A DNA stretch of 48,474 bases from CAZABP01 sp964483245. GTDB taxonomy: Bacteria > Planctomycetota > UBA1135 > UBA2386. The stretch lies in NCBI GenBank assembly GCA_964483245.1, contig CAZABP010000035.1:1-48474 (forward strand), written 5' to 3'. The translations under genes and the position numbers were made by a program. This document shows positions 33,041-41,789 of this stretch, piece after piece. The notes under the pieces were generated by a model. The model was given only the letters and a program-made list of their open reading frames with translations. It had not been told where the DNA came from and ran no database searches. The number at the start of each line of letters is the position of its first letter. The stretch's first letter is position 1.

Positions 33041-34129
33041 ATGAACTCCAAGCTCCTCCCACTCGCGCTGGTTCCCTTCATGGCCGGCATCGCCACCGCG
33101 CAGTCGCAGACCAAGGTCGTGCCGACGTTCGCGAAGTATGCCGACGGCAGCGGCGGCAGCGCGTTCCCGCTCGCATACACGTCGCAGCGTTGCCAGCAGA
33201 TCTGGGATGCGGGGGTCGTCGCGAACACGGTTGCCCTGATCCAGTCGATGGCGCTGCGCGGCGACGCAATGTCCGGCCAGATGAGCGCGTTCACGCTGAC
33301 CGGGACGAAGGTCTCGCTGTCGCACACGACCGTCAGCGCCGCGTCCATGTCGACGACGTATGCGAACAACCGGACCGGCACGGCGACCGTGGTGTTCAAC
33401 GCCAACCTGAACGTCCCGGCGGTCAATCCGCCCTCGTCCGGCCCGGCGCCGTTCAACGTGCTGATCCCGTGTGCGACGCCGTTCGTCTACACGGTGCCGC
33501 AAGGCAACCTGATGCTGGAGCTGGAGACGCCGGCGTCGATGCCGCAGAAGAGCGGTTGGATCACCGATGCGCACGGCACCGGCGGCCTGGTCGGGCAGTT
33601 CGGTACGTCCGGCAAGCCGAGCGGCGGCGACACACTGACGCTCGTCGGCGATGGCTCGGGCTGCGTGCCGGGCGGCACCGCGCGGGTCACGACCGCGACG
33701 ATGGTCAAGAGCTATCCGGGTGCCCTGTTCCTCGGCAGCTCGGACCAGCAGTGGTTGTCGATCCCGCTGCCGCTCGATCTGAACGGGATCGGTGCGCCGG
33801 GGAATCACCTGTACACCGGCATGGAGCTGCAGGTGCCGCATAGCTGGGCGCAGATCGGGGGCCGCTGGGTCTCGCAGGTCTCGCTGCCGGTCCCGAACCA
33901 GAACGTGTGGATCGGTGTCGTCGTCTACGCGCAGTCGGCGATCATCGACTGGCAGGCGAACCAGTTCGGCGCCGTGTTCTCCAATGCCCTTTCGATCGGC
34001 GTCGGCCAGACCGGCGCGCAGCGCATCAACCACATCGGGAACTACGACCCGACCGCGGCGACCGGCAACTACGGGATGGGCAACACCGGCGGCGGTTTCA
34101 TCGTCGAGTTCACCGGCGTCATCAGCTGA
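33041..34129 (+). CDS. Secreted protein, tandem paralogue 1
   Basis: 362 aa. The signal peptide covers residues 1-20 (MNSKLLPLALVPFMAGIATA). The mature protein starts QSQTKVVPTFAKYADG and contains RCQQIWDAGVVANTV, FTLTGTKVSLSHTTV, VVFNANLNVPAV and PFNVLIPC in its first half, all repeated in the next gene. The second half, LPLDLNGIGAPGNHLYTG, VPNQNVWIGVVVYAQSAI and NHIGNYDPTA, contains the module also seen in other secreted proteins of the window. The function is unknown. This class of secreted protein is frequent in planctomycetes. It is 215 bp from the divergent TPR gene. Confidence 0.8.
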   Translation: MNSKLLPLALVPFMAGIATAQSQTKVVPTFAKYADGSGGSAFPLAYTSQRCQQIWDAGVVANTVALIQSMALRGDAMSGQMSAFTLTGTKVSLSHTTVSAASMSTTYANNRTGTATVVFNANLNVPAVNPPSSGPAPFNVLIPCATPFVYTVPQGNLMLELETPASMPQKSGWITDAHGTGGLVGQFGTSGKPSGGDTLTLVGDGSGCVPGGTARVTTATMVKSYPGALFLGSSDQQWLSIPLPLDLNGIGAPGNHLYTGMELQVPHSWAQIGGRWVSQVSLPVPNQNVWIGVVVYAQSAIIDWQANQFGAVFSNALSIGVGQTGAQRINHIGNYDPTAATGNYGMGNTGGGFIVEFTGVIS

Positions 34130-34202
34130 GACTCGTCCGGCGTGCGCCGGCCGCGTCGGCCGGCGCAGCATCTACGGCCCCGTCCACATCCACACCACGA
34201 AC

Positions 34203-35294
34203 ATGAATCCCAGACTGCTTCCCCTCGCCCTCGTGCCGCTCCTCGCCGGCTTCGCCGCCGCGCAGAATCAGACCAAGGTCGTGCCGACGCTGGCGAAGTA
34301 CGCCGACGGCAACACCGGCAGCGGCTTCCCGTTCTACTACTACTCGCAGCGTTGCCAGCAGATCTGGGACGCCGGGGTCGTCGCGAACTCGGTCGCGTTG
34401 ATTCAGTCGATCGCGATGCGGGCGGATGCCGCGTGGGGCTCGATGACCGCATTCACGCTGAGTGGCGCCAAGGTGTCGTTCTCGCACACGACCGTGACCG
34501 CGGCCGCGATGTCGACGACCTACGCCAAGAACCTCACCGGCACGCCGACCGTCGTGTTCAACGCGAACCTGAACCTGCCGGCAGTCACGCCGCCGACCAG
34601 GGGGCCGGCGCCGTTCAACGTCGTGATCCCGTGCAGCGCGCCGTTCGTGCACACGGTCACGCAGGGCAACCTGATGCTGGAGTTGGAGACCCCGCCGGCG
34701 ACGCCGCAGAAGAGCGGCTGGCACACCGACGCGCAGGGGCCCGGCGGGCTCACCGCGGAGTTCGGCGTGTCCGGCAAGCCGAGCGGCAACGACACGCTGA
34801 CGTTGGTCGGTGACGGTGGCGGCAAGTGCGTGCCGGGTGGCAACGTCCAGGTCACGACCGCGACCACGATCAAGAGCTACCCGGGCGCCATGTTCCTCGG
34901 CAGCTCGGACACGCTGTGGCAGTCACTCCCGCTGCCGCTCGATCTGGCCGGCATCGGCGCACCGGGCAACCACCTCTACACCGGGATGGAGCTGCAGATC
35001 GCGCACAACTGGACGCAGTCCGGCGGACGCTGGGTATCGGTCGTCAACATCCCGGTGCCGAACCAGAACGTCTGGGTCGGGATCACGGTCTATGCGCAGT
35101 CGGCGATCGTCGACTGGCAGGCGAACCAGTTCGGCGGCGTGTTCTCGAATGCGGTGTCGATCGGCGTCGGGGACCTCGGCGCGCAGAAGATCAACCACAT
35201 CGGGAACTACGACCCGACCGCGACCGACGGCAACTACGGGATCGGCAACAGCGGCGGCGGGTTCATCGTGCAGTTCACCGGCGTGATCAACTAG
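34203..35294 (+). CDS. Secreted protein, tandem paralogue 2
   Basis: 363 aa. Signal peptide MNPRLLPLALVPLLAGFAAA, then QNQTKVVPTLAKYADG. Very close to the preceding protein over its full length: RCQQIWDAGVVANSVALIQSI, FTLSGAKVSFSHTTV, NTVVFNANLNLPAV-type, LPLDLAGIGAPGNHLYTG, VPNQNVWVGITVYAQSAI, IGNYDPTATDGNYGIG. A recent tandem duplication is the simplest explanation. The start ATG 34203 lies 73 bp after the first copy's stop. Its TAG stop shares CTAG with the convergent permease (35291-35294). Confidence 0.8.
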   Translation: MNPRLLPLALVPLLAGFAAAQNQTKVVPTLAKYADGNTGSGFPFYYYSQRCQQIWDAGVVANSVALIQSIAMRADAAWGSMTAFTLSGAKVSFSHTTVTAAAMSTTYAKNLTGTPTVVFNANLNLPAVTPPTRGPAPFNVVIPCSAPFVHTVTQGNLMLELETPPATPQKSGWHTDAQGPGGLTAEFGVSGKPSGNDTLTLVGDGGGKCVPGGNVQVTTATTIKSYPGAMFLGSSDTLWQSLPLPLDLAGIGAPGNHLYTGMELQIAHNWTQSGGRWVSVVNIPVPNQNVWVGITVYAQSAIVDWQANQFGGVFSNAVSIGVGDLGAQKINHIGNYDPTATDGNYGIGNSGGGFIVQFTGVIN

Positions 35295-36388
35295 CTGTCT
35301 GCTCTGGCGGCGGTCGGCTGGGACTCGTTCACGCCGACCCCCGCCTGGTGCAGCATGCGCAGCGTCGCGAGGAAGAACGCGACGACCAGCGGACCGGCGA
35401 CGACCCCCATCGGGCCGAACACGGCCAGTCCGCCGAGCATCGCGAACAGCACGACGCTGCCGGGCAGCCGCAGCTTGCCGTGCGCGAGCCACGGCTTCGC
35501 GAAGTTGTCGACGAGACCGACCGCGACCACGGCCCAGACCAGCAGGAAGATGCCGTAGCCGATCTCGCCGTACAGCAGCAGCAGGACCCCGATCAGGCCG
35601 ACGACGACCCCGCCGCCGACGACCGGGATCAGCCCGGCGACGAACGTCGCCAGCAAGGCCACCGCGAGGTACGGGATCCCCGCGATCCAGTATCCGATCG
35701 CCGCGACGATCGCCTGCAGGAAGGCCGTCGCGACCGTGGCTGCGAACACGGCGCGGGTGACGTCCCGGAACTCACGCACGAGCCGGTCGGACTGGTCCTT
35801 GGCCAGCGGCAGCATCTGCTGGATCCAACGCACGAGCTTCTGGCCCTGCGACAGCAGGAAGAACAGCGCCAGGATCAACACGCCGAGGTCCACGAACAGC
35901 GTGAACAGCACGTCGAACAGGCTCGTCGCCCAGGCCGCCGCCTGCTGCAGGTCGAGACCGCTGGCGCCGTCGCCGCCGGCATTGCTGGTGACCTGCGCGG
36001 CCTGCGGCGCGACGAATTCGAGGATCCGCCGGGCGCTGTCCTGCAGCGGCCCGGGCACGCGCGTGATCAACCCGTCGACGCCCTGCTCGTGCAGGATCTG
36101 CGACACTTCGCGATCCAGCGCGCGGACCTGCTCCACGACGAAGTAGCACAGGCCGCCGAGCGGGAGGATGACGATCAACACGACGCCGGCGGTCAACAGA
36201 CCTGCGGCGGCGCCGGGGCGGTTGCCGAGCTTCTCTGCGAGCCGTAGCTGCCATGGCTGCAGCACGCTCGCCAGCACCGCGGCGGCGAACAAGGCCCCGG
36301 CGAACGGGGCGATGATCCACGCGAGCAGCACGGTCGCGACGGCGACCAGCAGGATCAAAAATGCAGGTCTCGCCGGGCGTTGCGCCAT
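35291..36388 (-). CDS. AI-2E-family transporter (PerM/YdiK-like)
   Basis: 365 aa with eight membrane helices in two groups separated by a large loop (residues 90-160). ATG 36388 is preferred over a TTG six codons upstream; the protein starts MAQRPARPAFLILLVAVATVLLAWIIAPF. Conserved features are IPYLAVALLATFVAGLIPVVGGGVVVGLIG, then FLLVWAVVAVGLVDNFAKPWLAHGKLRLPGSVVLFAMLGGLAVFGPMGVVAGPLVVAF. The P-x-V-G-...-P motif and DN-x-x-x-P-x-L are typical of the AI-2E/PerM family, of which only some members export autoinducer-2; others exchange Na+ for H+. The substrate is unknown here. Confidence 0.88.
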   Translation of the reverse strand: MAQRPARPAFLILLVAVATVLLAWIIAPFAGALFAAAVLASVLQPWQLRLAEKLGNRPGAAAGLLTAGVVLIVILPLGGLCYFVVEQVRALDREVSQILHEQGVDGLITRVPGPLQDSARRILEFVAPQAAQVTSNAGGDGASGLDLQQAAAWATSLFDVLFTLFVDLGVLILALFFLLSQGQKLVRWIQQMLPLAKDQSDRLVREFRDVTRAVFAATVATAFLQAIVAAIGYWIAGIPYLAVALLATFVAGLIPVVGGGVVVGLIGVLLLLYGEIGYGIFLLVWAVVAVGLVDNFAKPWLAHGKLRLPGSVVLFAMLGGLAVFGPMGVVAGPLVVAFFLATLRMLHQAGVGVNESQPTAARADS

Positions 36389-36435
36389 CGCCCGGGGCCG
36401 ATGCAAGCGGCAGGCCGCTATCCGCCGCGCACCGA

Positions 36436-37935
36436 TCAGCTGCCGTCGTCGGCGCCGCCGCTGCTCTGCAGCAGCCGGCGCAGTCGCTCCGGCTCCAGCT
36501 TCACGCGCAGGCTCTTCTCCTGCGTGATCGTGACCCGCCCGGGGGGGAACCCCTTCGGCTTGCGCACGTGCTTCGCCTGCGTGTAGACGACCTCACACAG
36601 CGGCTCGCCGCGCGCCTTGCTGAAGTGCACCGCGACCGTCGCCGCATCCAGCAACGTCTCGAGGCTGGCGCTCTTGCCCTTCGGCAGGCGCACGACGACG
36701 TGGCTGCCGGCGCGGCCGCCGCCGACGTGCAGCCACAGATCGTTGCCGCGCGCGACACGGACCGAGAGCTGGTCGTTCTGCTCGTTGGTGCGGCCGCACA
36801 GGATCGTCAGTCCCTCCGCCGACGTGAACTCACGGAAGTTCGCCCGCGTGCTGCCGGCGCGCGTCGCCGGCTTCGACTTCGGCTTCGGGTCAGGCTTCGG
36901 CGCGGGCTCGCGCAGCAGCCCGGCGCGCTGCAACTGCTGCGCGAGTTCGCCGAGCCGCGTGGCATCCGCCTCTTCGAGCTCGCCGCGCCAGCCGAGCAGG
37001 CGCTGCAGATCGCCGCGCGCGGCAGCGAGCCGTTCCGCCCCGATCGCCAGCGCCGCCGTCAACGACCGCGCGCGGGCATAAAGCTTCTCGGCCTGCCGCG
37101 GCAACGGCTGCTGCGGATCGACCGGCAGCCGCAGCATCTGCTCCGGAGCGTCCGGATCCGGCACGACGAGCTCGCTCTCGCCGCGCCGCCACAGGCTCGC
37201 ATAGGCGAGCAACAGATCCGCGCGCTGTCGCAGCGCCGGCGCCTCCTGGGCCGCACGTTGTTGCTGCTCGAGACCGGCGATCCGCTGCGTCAGGCTGCGC
37301 GCGGCGCGATCGAGCGCAGTCTGTACGCGCTGGCGGCGTTCCTGCTGCTCGGCCGCGAGATCGGCGGCGGTGAACGTCGCATCGACCATGTCCAGCAGCG
37401 GCGGCGTGAACCGCGGCGCCGGCTCGTCGGTGCGCGCGCGGGCTGGGGGGGGCGCATAGACCTCGCCAGGGCGCAGCACGCGCTCCTTCGACTCCGGCAG
37501 CCGCGACAACTCGAGGATCCGCCCACCGGCATCGAGCAGCGCCCACAACCCGCGCGCGCCGAACAGCTCCACTTCGAGCGTGCTGCGGCCGTGTTCGGGA
37601 TGGCGGAGCACCAGCGAGCAGCGGCGCTCGCCGGCCGGCTGCAGCAGTTCTACGAACTGCGCGCCGACCAGCCGTTCGCGCAGGCGATCCAGACGAGGCC
37701 CGGTCTGCTGCTCGTCGCGGCGCCAGCGCCGCTGCGTCGGACACAGCCGCGCGCGCGCAGCGCCCAGCGCGATCTGCAGCGGGAGCCGACCCTGCTCCGT
37801 GTCGAACCACAGCAGCAGGTCGTCACGGTCGGCCGGCCGCGCCACGTCGCTGATGCGCGCGCCGCGCAGGGCGGCGGCGAGCTCCGGCAGCAGGAGCGCG
37901 AGCTCCGCCGCGGTCAGCCCGCCGGGGTTGGTCAA
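36436..37935 (-). CDS. rqcH: RqcH/NFACT-family protein (ribosome quality control)
   Basis: 499 aa. NFACT proteins of bacteria (RqcH) bind split 50S subunits with stalled nascent chains and add alanine tails. The start is the TTG at 37935, which overlaps the ndk stop as TTGA and precedes the NFACT-N opening LTAAELALLLPELAAALRGARISDVARP. The N-domain runs to about residue 190 (VELLQPAGERRCSLVL, STLEVELFGARGLWALLD), followed by a long coiled coil (190-350) and the NFACT-R domain (FREFTSAEGLTILCGRTNEQNDQLSVRVARGNDLWLHVGGGRAGSHVVVRLPKG ... KHVRKPKGFPPGRVTI). The Asp-Arg pair usual in the N-domain seems to be Glu-Arg here. The length is somewhat under the 550-570 aa typical of Firmicute proteins. 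Confidence 0.88.
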   Translation of the reverse strand: MTNPGGLTAAELALLLPELAAALRGARISDVARPADRDDLLLWFDTEQGRLPLQIALGAARARLCPTQRRWRRDEQQTGPRLDRLRERLVGAQFVELLQPAGERRCSLVLRHPEHGRSTLEVELFGARGLWALLDAGGRILELSRLPESKERVLRPGEVYAPPPARARTDEPAPRFTPPLLDMVDATFTAADLAAEQQERRQRVQTALDRAARSLTQRIAGLEQQQRAAQEAPALRQRADLLLAYASLWRRGESELVVPDPDAPEQMLRLPVDPQQPLPRQAEKLYARARSLTAALAIGAERLAAARGDLQRLLGWRGELEEADATRLGELAQQLQRAGLLREPAPKPDPKPKSKPATRAGSTRANFREFTSAEGLTILCGRTNEQNDQLSVRVARGNDLWLHVGGGRAGSHVVVRLPKGKSASLETLLDAATVAVHFSKARGEPLCEVVYTQAKHVRKPKGFPPGRVTITQEKSLRVKLEPERLRRLLQSSGGADDGS

Positions 37936-38402
37936 GCCTTCCCCAGCTCTTCCTTCGCGTCGTAGAGCCAGCGGATCCGCTGCTGGTCCCACTCGACGAT
38001 GCCTTCGGGGAAGAACAGCCCGAGCTCGAACGCCGCCGTCTCCGGCCCATCCGAACCGTGCACGAGGTTGAACGACCGGCTGACCCCGAAGTCGCCGCGG
38101 ATCGTGCCGGGTGCGGCTTCGGCCGAGTTGGTCGCACCCATGACCGTGCGCGCGATCTTGATCGCGCCCTTGCCCTCGAGCGCCAGGGCGACGACCGGTC
38201 CGCTGGTCATGAACTCGACCAGTCCCTGGTAGAACGGGCGCTCCTTGTGCACGGCGTAGTGCTTGGCCGCGAGATCGCGGCTGATCGTCATCAGCTTCAG
38301 CGCGACGAGCTTGAGACCTTTGTCTTCGAAGCGGGCCAGGATGCGGCCGACCAGGCCGCGCTGCACGGCATCCGGCTTGAGCAGGATCAGGGTTCGTTCC
38401 AT
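37932..38402 (-). CDS. ndk: Nucleoside diphosphate kinase
   Basis: 156 aa, a little longer than the 140-143 aa of many bacterial Ndk proteins. Transfers a phosphate from NTP to NDP through a phospho-histidine. Seen: MERTLILLKPDAVQRGLVGRI (Lys9), KERPFYQGLVEFMTSGPVVALAL, and the catalytic loop NLVHGSDGPETAAFEL with His115; IARTVMGATNSAEAAPGTIRGDF is also diagnostic. The start is ATG 38402. It is followed directly by rqcH (TTGA overlap), so expression is linked. It diverges from the coiled-coil lipoprotein, with 28 bp between. Confidence 0.96.
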   Translation of the reverse strand: MERTLILLKPDAVQRGLVGRILARFEDKGLKLVALKLMTISRDLAAKHYAVHKERPFYQGLVEFMTSGPVVALALEGKGAIKIARTVMGATNSAEAAPGTIRGDFGVSRSFNLVHGSDGPETAAFELGLFFPEGIVEWDQQRIRWLYDAKEELGKA

Positions 38403-38430
38403 GGCGGGTTCCAACCGAAAATGGCGCGGC

Positions 38431-39072
38431 ATGATAGCGACGCCGCGCAGCCGGTTCGCCGGTTTCCTGCTCTGCACTCTGCTCACCGGCTGCCAGTCGC
38501 CGGATCCGCCAGAACTCCGTGCTGCGCGCGCCGACGCCGCAGCGACCGAGCAACAGGCCGCCGCTGCCGACGCACTGCGGATGTTGCGGGATCACGAGTT
38601 CGCGCTGGCCGAGACCGAGCGGCGGATCGCGGCGCTGGAGCCGCGGTTGCGGGAAGCGTCGGCGCGGCAGCAGGGACTGCAGCGGGAGCTCGAGCAGGCG
38701 CTCGATCGGATCGGCCGACTGGAACAGGAGCTCGGACAGGCGCGGCAGCGGATCGCGGCGATGCAGCAGCAGGCCACCGAGCTCGAGCAGCGCGAACAGC
38801 GGATCGCCGCGGCGAAGACCGAGCTCGCGCAGCTCGACACCGAGCTGGCGACGTTGACGGGGACGCTGGATGGCAAGCGTGCGGCGCACGCGAAAGCAGC
38901 CGCGGAGCTGCAGCAGCAGATCGCCGCCGCGGAGCAGCTGCTGCTGCAGGTCGGCGGCGCGCAGCAGGCGCTGACCGACGCGCTGAAGCTCGCACAGCCA
39001 CCGCCACCGCCACCGCCACCGCCGGCGCCAGCTCAGCCAGCTCCCGAGCAGCCACCCGCGACCGGCAAGTGA
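38431..39072 (+). CDS. Coiled-coil lipoprotein
   Basis: 213 aa. The lipoprotein signal MIATPRSRFAGFLLCTLLTGC has lipobox LTGC. The rest is a long coiled coil rich in Ala, Glu, Gln and Arg (TERRIAALEPRLREASARQQGLQRELEQALDRIGRLEQELGQARQRI), ending in a Pro-rich tail (QPPPPPPPPPAPAQPAPEQPPA). It recalls the DUF2959-like lipoprotein at 10.3 kb in layout but not in sequence. ATG 38431 is used; an in-frame ATG at 38401 is possible but would give a less typical signal peptide. Function unknown; a periplasmic spacer is plausible. Confidence 0.7.
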   Translation: MIATPRSRFAGFLLCTLLTGCQSPDPPELRAARADAAATEQQAAAADALRMLRDHEFALAETERRIAALEPRLREASARQQGLQRELEQALDRIGRLEQELGQARQRIAAMQQQATELEQREQRIAAAKTELAQLDTELATLTGTLDGKRAAHAKAAAELQQQIAAAEQLLLQVGGAQQALTDALKLAQPPPPPPPPPAPAQPAPEQPPATGK

Positions 39073-39082
39073 AGGACGCGGA

Positions 39083-40522
39083 TCAGCGCATCCGCAACGA
39101 TGCGCGCGCCTGCTCGATCTGCGCCATCCGCTCGGAGGTGAACGCGCGGCCGTCGAGCACCAGCAGCCGGTCGCCGCGCCAGATCACCTCGAGCCGCCGC
39201 AGCGGATGCTGCTCGCTGCTGCGCAGCCGCAGCTCCCGATGCTGCCAACCGGCGCCAAACGTCGGGCATGGCTGCCAGTCGCTGTCGTGTTCGACCGGTC
39301 CGTGCAGCGCGCCGACGAGTCCCTGCCACATCGCGTCGGCGCCATCCGGGCACCACTTCGGCAGGCCGACCGGCGGCGCATGCCCCGACACGCGCAGCAG
39401 GTTCCCTTCCGGGCACTCGAACTCGATCCGGAACAGGTGCGGGCCGGGACGCGCGCGGAAGTTCCACCCAGCCGGTCCCTGCAGCTCGATGCCGGGATCC
39501 GGGACGACGGCCGTGTGGCCATCCCACGTGACGCGGCCGCCGTGGACCCGGATCGCCGCCTCGTGCACGTGCGCCCGATCGGCCGCCGGATCCAGCAGCC
39601 GGAACGAGTCCACGATCGCTCCCACCTCACCGGCGCGCCGCTGCCATGCGGCCGCACTGCCGGTCGCGGCGAGCAGATACAGCATCCGGCCGAACGCCAG
39701 CACGTGCAGGCGGGCCTCGATGCCGGATGGCTGCTGCAGGACCGTGCGCGCCCCGGGCAGCCCTTCGGCGCAACCGCCGGGAGCCCAATCCTCGATCTGC
39801 GCCTCCGCTTGCGTCGCGGTCAGCTCCCGCAACACGGTCCGCGGCGCGCGCGGCTCTGCCGTCACGAACACCGACACCTCCACCTCGAGATCGTCGGTCA
39901 GCGAGAACAGCGCCAGCGTCTCCATGCAACCGGAGCGGCCGCGCTCGATCGGCGCGATCAGCCAGGTGTCCCCGGCCCCGATCTGGTAGTTGCAGGCCTC
40001 GCAGCGGAACGTCTGCTGCTGTACGTCGTGGCGCCAGGCGCGCGGATCGACTTCGACCTGCAGGATCGCGCGCGGATCGGTCTGCTGTGGCGGCACCTGC
40101 AACGCGAGCAGGAAGTGCTCGGTCACCTGCATCGGCACCTTGCCGGCGGCGCAGCGGGTTTCGGCATCGACCAGTGCGACCAGCAGGTCCCCGCTGCGCT
40201 GCACGATCTCGTAGCTGCTCGTGCGCGTCAGCTTCGCCCCGGGGGCGAACGCGCGCGCCAGATGTTGCTGCAGTGCCTGCAGCTCGCGCGGATGCACCGG
40301 CGCGAACGCTGCGACGTAGCGCGCGGCATCGCCGGCCGTGAACGCGCGGTCCAGCTCGGCCAGCAGCCGGCTGACCATGGCCTGGTCGTGCTGCTGCCGC
40401 GCCGGCGCATCCGGCTTCGCCTGCTGGCCGGACTGCGGCGCCGCCGGCGCTTGCCCCATGGACCACGGCGCGAGCACCGCGCCGGCCGTCAAGCAGGCCA
40501 CTTCGAGCAGGCGGGTGTTCAA
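39083..40522 (-). CDS. Secreted protein in the sigma-factor operon
   Basis: 479 aa from TTG 40522, which overlaps the previous gene's TGA as TTGA. The N-terminus (LNTRLLEVACLTAGAVLAPWSMGQA) is a signal peptide, so the product is exported. It has no family I recognise. Notable residues: a C-x-x-C in FRCEACNYQIGAGDTWLIAP followed by SGCMETLALF, a possible metal or disulfide site, and YLLAATGSAAAWQRRAGEVGAIVDSFRLLDP. The C-terminal 150 residues (GPAGWNFRARPGPHLFRIEFECPEGNLLRVSGHAPPVG ...) are beta-rich. It is the third gene after a sigma factor and a probable anti-sigma factor, so it may be part of the response system. Confidence 0.75.
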   Translation of the reverse strand: MNTRLLEVACLTAGAVLAPWSMGQAPAAPQSGQQAKPDAPARQQHDQAMVSRLLAELDRAFTAGDAARYVAAFAPVHPRELQALQQHLARAFAPGAKLTRTSSYEIVQRSGDLLVALVDAETRCAAGKVPMQVTEHFLLALQVPPQQTDPRAILQVEVDPRAWRHDVQQQTFRCEACNYQIGAGDTWLIAPIERGRSGCMETLALFSLTDDLEVEVSVFVTAEPRAPRTVLRELTATQAEAQIEDWAPGGCAEGLPGARTVLQQPSGIEARLHVLAFGRMLYLLAATGSAAAWQRRAGEVGAIVDSFRLLDPAADRAHVHEAAIRVHGGRVTWDGHTAVVPDPGIELQGPAGWNFRARPGPHLFRIEFECPEGNLLRVSGHAPPVGLPKWCPDGADAMWQGLVGALHGPVEHDSDWQPCPTFGAGWQHRELRLRSSEQHPLRRLEVIWRGDRLLVLDGRAFTSERMAQIEQARASLRMR

Positions 40523-41106
40523 CGCCGCTGCTCCCGCGCCGTGACGCGTGCTGCGAGCACCAATCCATCCGGCTCGCCATGTCCGGTCGGCAGACCCTGC
40601 AAGGCCGCGAGCCGCGCGCTCCAGCGCGCCGGGGTGAACTCGACCGATGCCGCGTAACCGGGCACCGGCTGCTGCGGCTCCGCCGCATCCGGCACGAAGC
40701 GCCAGACCAGGAGGCCGAACAACACTGCCGCCGCAGCGGCGAGCAGCCACGGTCGCATCTGCCGCTGCGGCACCGCACGCCAGGCCGGGCGCAGCTCGCG
40801 CTGCACCTGCAGCCAGGTCGCCTCGACGAAGCCGGTCGAAGGCTCCGGCGTCTGCCAGGCGGCCAGATCGCTGGGTGCGAACTGGATCTCCTCCGGGTCG
40901 GCGTCGCTCCAATCGCGCTCGGTCGCGTCCGGCCCGGTGGCCATGACGCTCTGCATGTGCCCGCCGCCCAGCCGACCGTCTCCCAGCCGAGCGTCCCGGC
41001 TCCGCCGATCCTCGATCACCAGACGCCAGGTGCGCGCGACGAAGTCGGGCGAGATCGGCGGCAGCGGCGCCTGCGGCAGGTTCAGCTCCGGATCGTCGTG
41101 TTCCAT
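40519..41106 (-). CDS. Probable anti-sigma membrane protein
   Basis: 195 aa. An acidic, disordered N-terminal region (1-110, MEHDDPELNLPQAPLPPISPDFVARTWRLVIEDR) precedes one membrane helix (PWLLAAAAAVLFGLLVWRFV, about 138-157) and a short periplasmic tail. There is no recognisable zinc-binding HxxxCxxC motif. Position is the main evidence: it begins one base after the stop of the sigma factor. The ATG at 41106 and the stop of the sigma gene form TGAGATG. It is the expected place and topology of a membrane-anchored anti-sigma factor, but sequence proof is lacking. Confidence 0.6.
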   Translation of the reverse strand: MEHDDPELNLPQAPLPPISPDFVARTWRLVIEDRRSRDARLGDGRLGGGHMQSVMATGPDATERDWSDADPEEIQFAPSDLAAWQTPEPSTGFVEATWLQVQRELRPAWRAVPQRQMRPWLLAAAAAVLFGLLVWRFVPDAAEPQQPVPGYAASVEFTPARWSARLAALQGLPTGHGEPDGLVLAARVTAREQRR

Positions 41107-41107
41107 C

Positions 41108-41683
41108 TCACGCACCGGTCCGCAGGTAGGGGGCGAGGCGCAGGCGAAGCGCTTCCTTCGCGCGGTGCAGCCGCGATTTGATCGTGCCTTCCGAGACCGA
41201 CATGACCTCCGCGATCTGCGCATAGTCCAACCCCTCGTATTCGCGCAGGATGAACGCCATCCGCTGCTCCTCGCCGAGCATCGCGACCGCCTGCTCGATC
41301 CGCTCGCCGAGCTCGCTGGTCTCCACCTGCGCGGGCGGGCCGGGCGCATCGGCCTCGACCTGCAGCTGCTCGTCGTCCTGGCCGGTCAGCGAGGTCTCGG
41401 GGATGCGTTTCTTCTTCTGGACGTCGAAGCAGTGGTTGCGCACGAACGCGTAGACCCAGGTCGTGAACTTGACCCCGCGGTCGACGTCGAACCGGTCGAG
41501 TGCGCGGAAGATCTTCAAGAAGATCTCCTGCCCGATGTCCTCGATCTGCTCGCGGTACCGGGGGCCTAGAAAGCGGTACGCCGTCGCCAGGATCGGGCGA
41601 TGCAGACGCTCGATCAGCGTTCGAGCAGCGTCCTCGTCGCCCCGCTGGGCGGCGCGGACCGTCTGCAGGTCGATCTCGATCAT
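41108..41683 (-). CDS. RNA polymerase sigma factor, ECF-type
   Basis: 191 aa. Region 2 runs IEDIGQEIFLKIFRALDRFDVDRGVKFTTWVYAFVRNHCFDVQKKKR (about 48-95). Region 4 is EEQRMAFILREYEGLDYAQIAEVMSVSEGTIKSRLHRAKEALRLRL (about 137-182), with the helix-turn-helix IAEVMSVSEGTIKSRLHRA. There is no region 3 and no region 1.1, hence the ECF group. The linker (TGQDDEQLQVEADAPGPPAQVETSELG) is acidic. The start is ATG 41683. It heads an operon with the anti-sigma-like and secreted proteins downstream. Confidence 0.92.
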   Translation of the reverse strand: MIEIDLQTVRAAQRGDEDAARTLIERLHRPILATAYRFLGPRYREQIEDIGQEIFLKIFRALDRFDVDRGVKFTTWVYAFVRNHCFDVQKKKRIPETSLTGQDDEQLQVEADAPGPPAQVETSELGERIEQAVAMLGEEQRMAFILREYEGLDYAQIAEVMSVSEGTIKSRLHRAKEALRLRLAPYLRTGA

Positions 41684-41789
41684 CGGGACGGGTTCCGTCG
41701 GGGCTCTGGTTCGATCCGGGGCGGGTCCGGTTCCCGGGATTCTGCCGCGGGACGGCGACGCGGCCAGTCGCCGGTCGCGCGGACCAGCC

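Noticed and set aside
38401..38431. An upstream start at 38401 for the coiled-coil lipoprotein
   Set aside because: It would add ten residues before the signal peptide (AGSNRKWRG), making it less typical, and would overlap the ndk start region.
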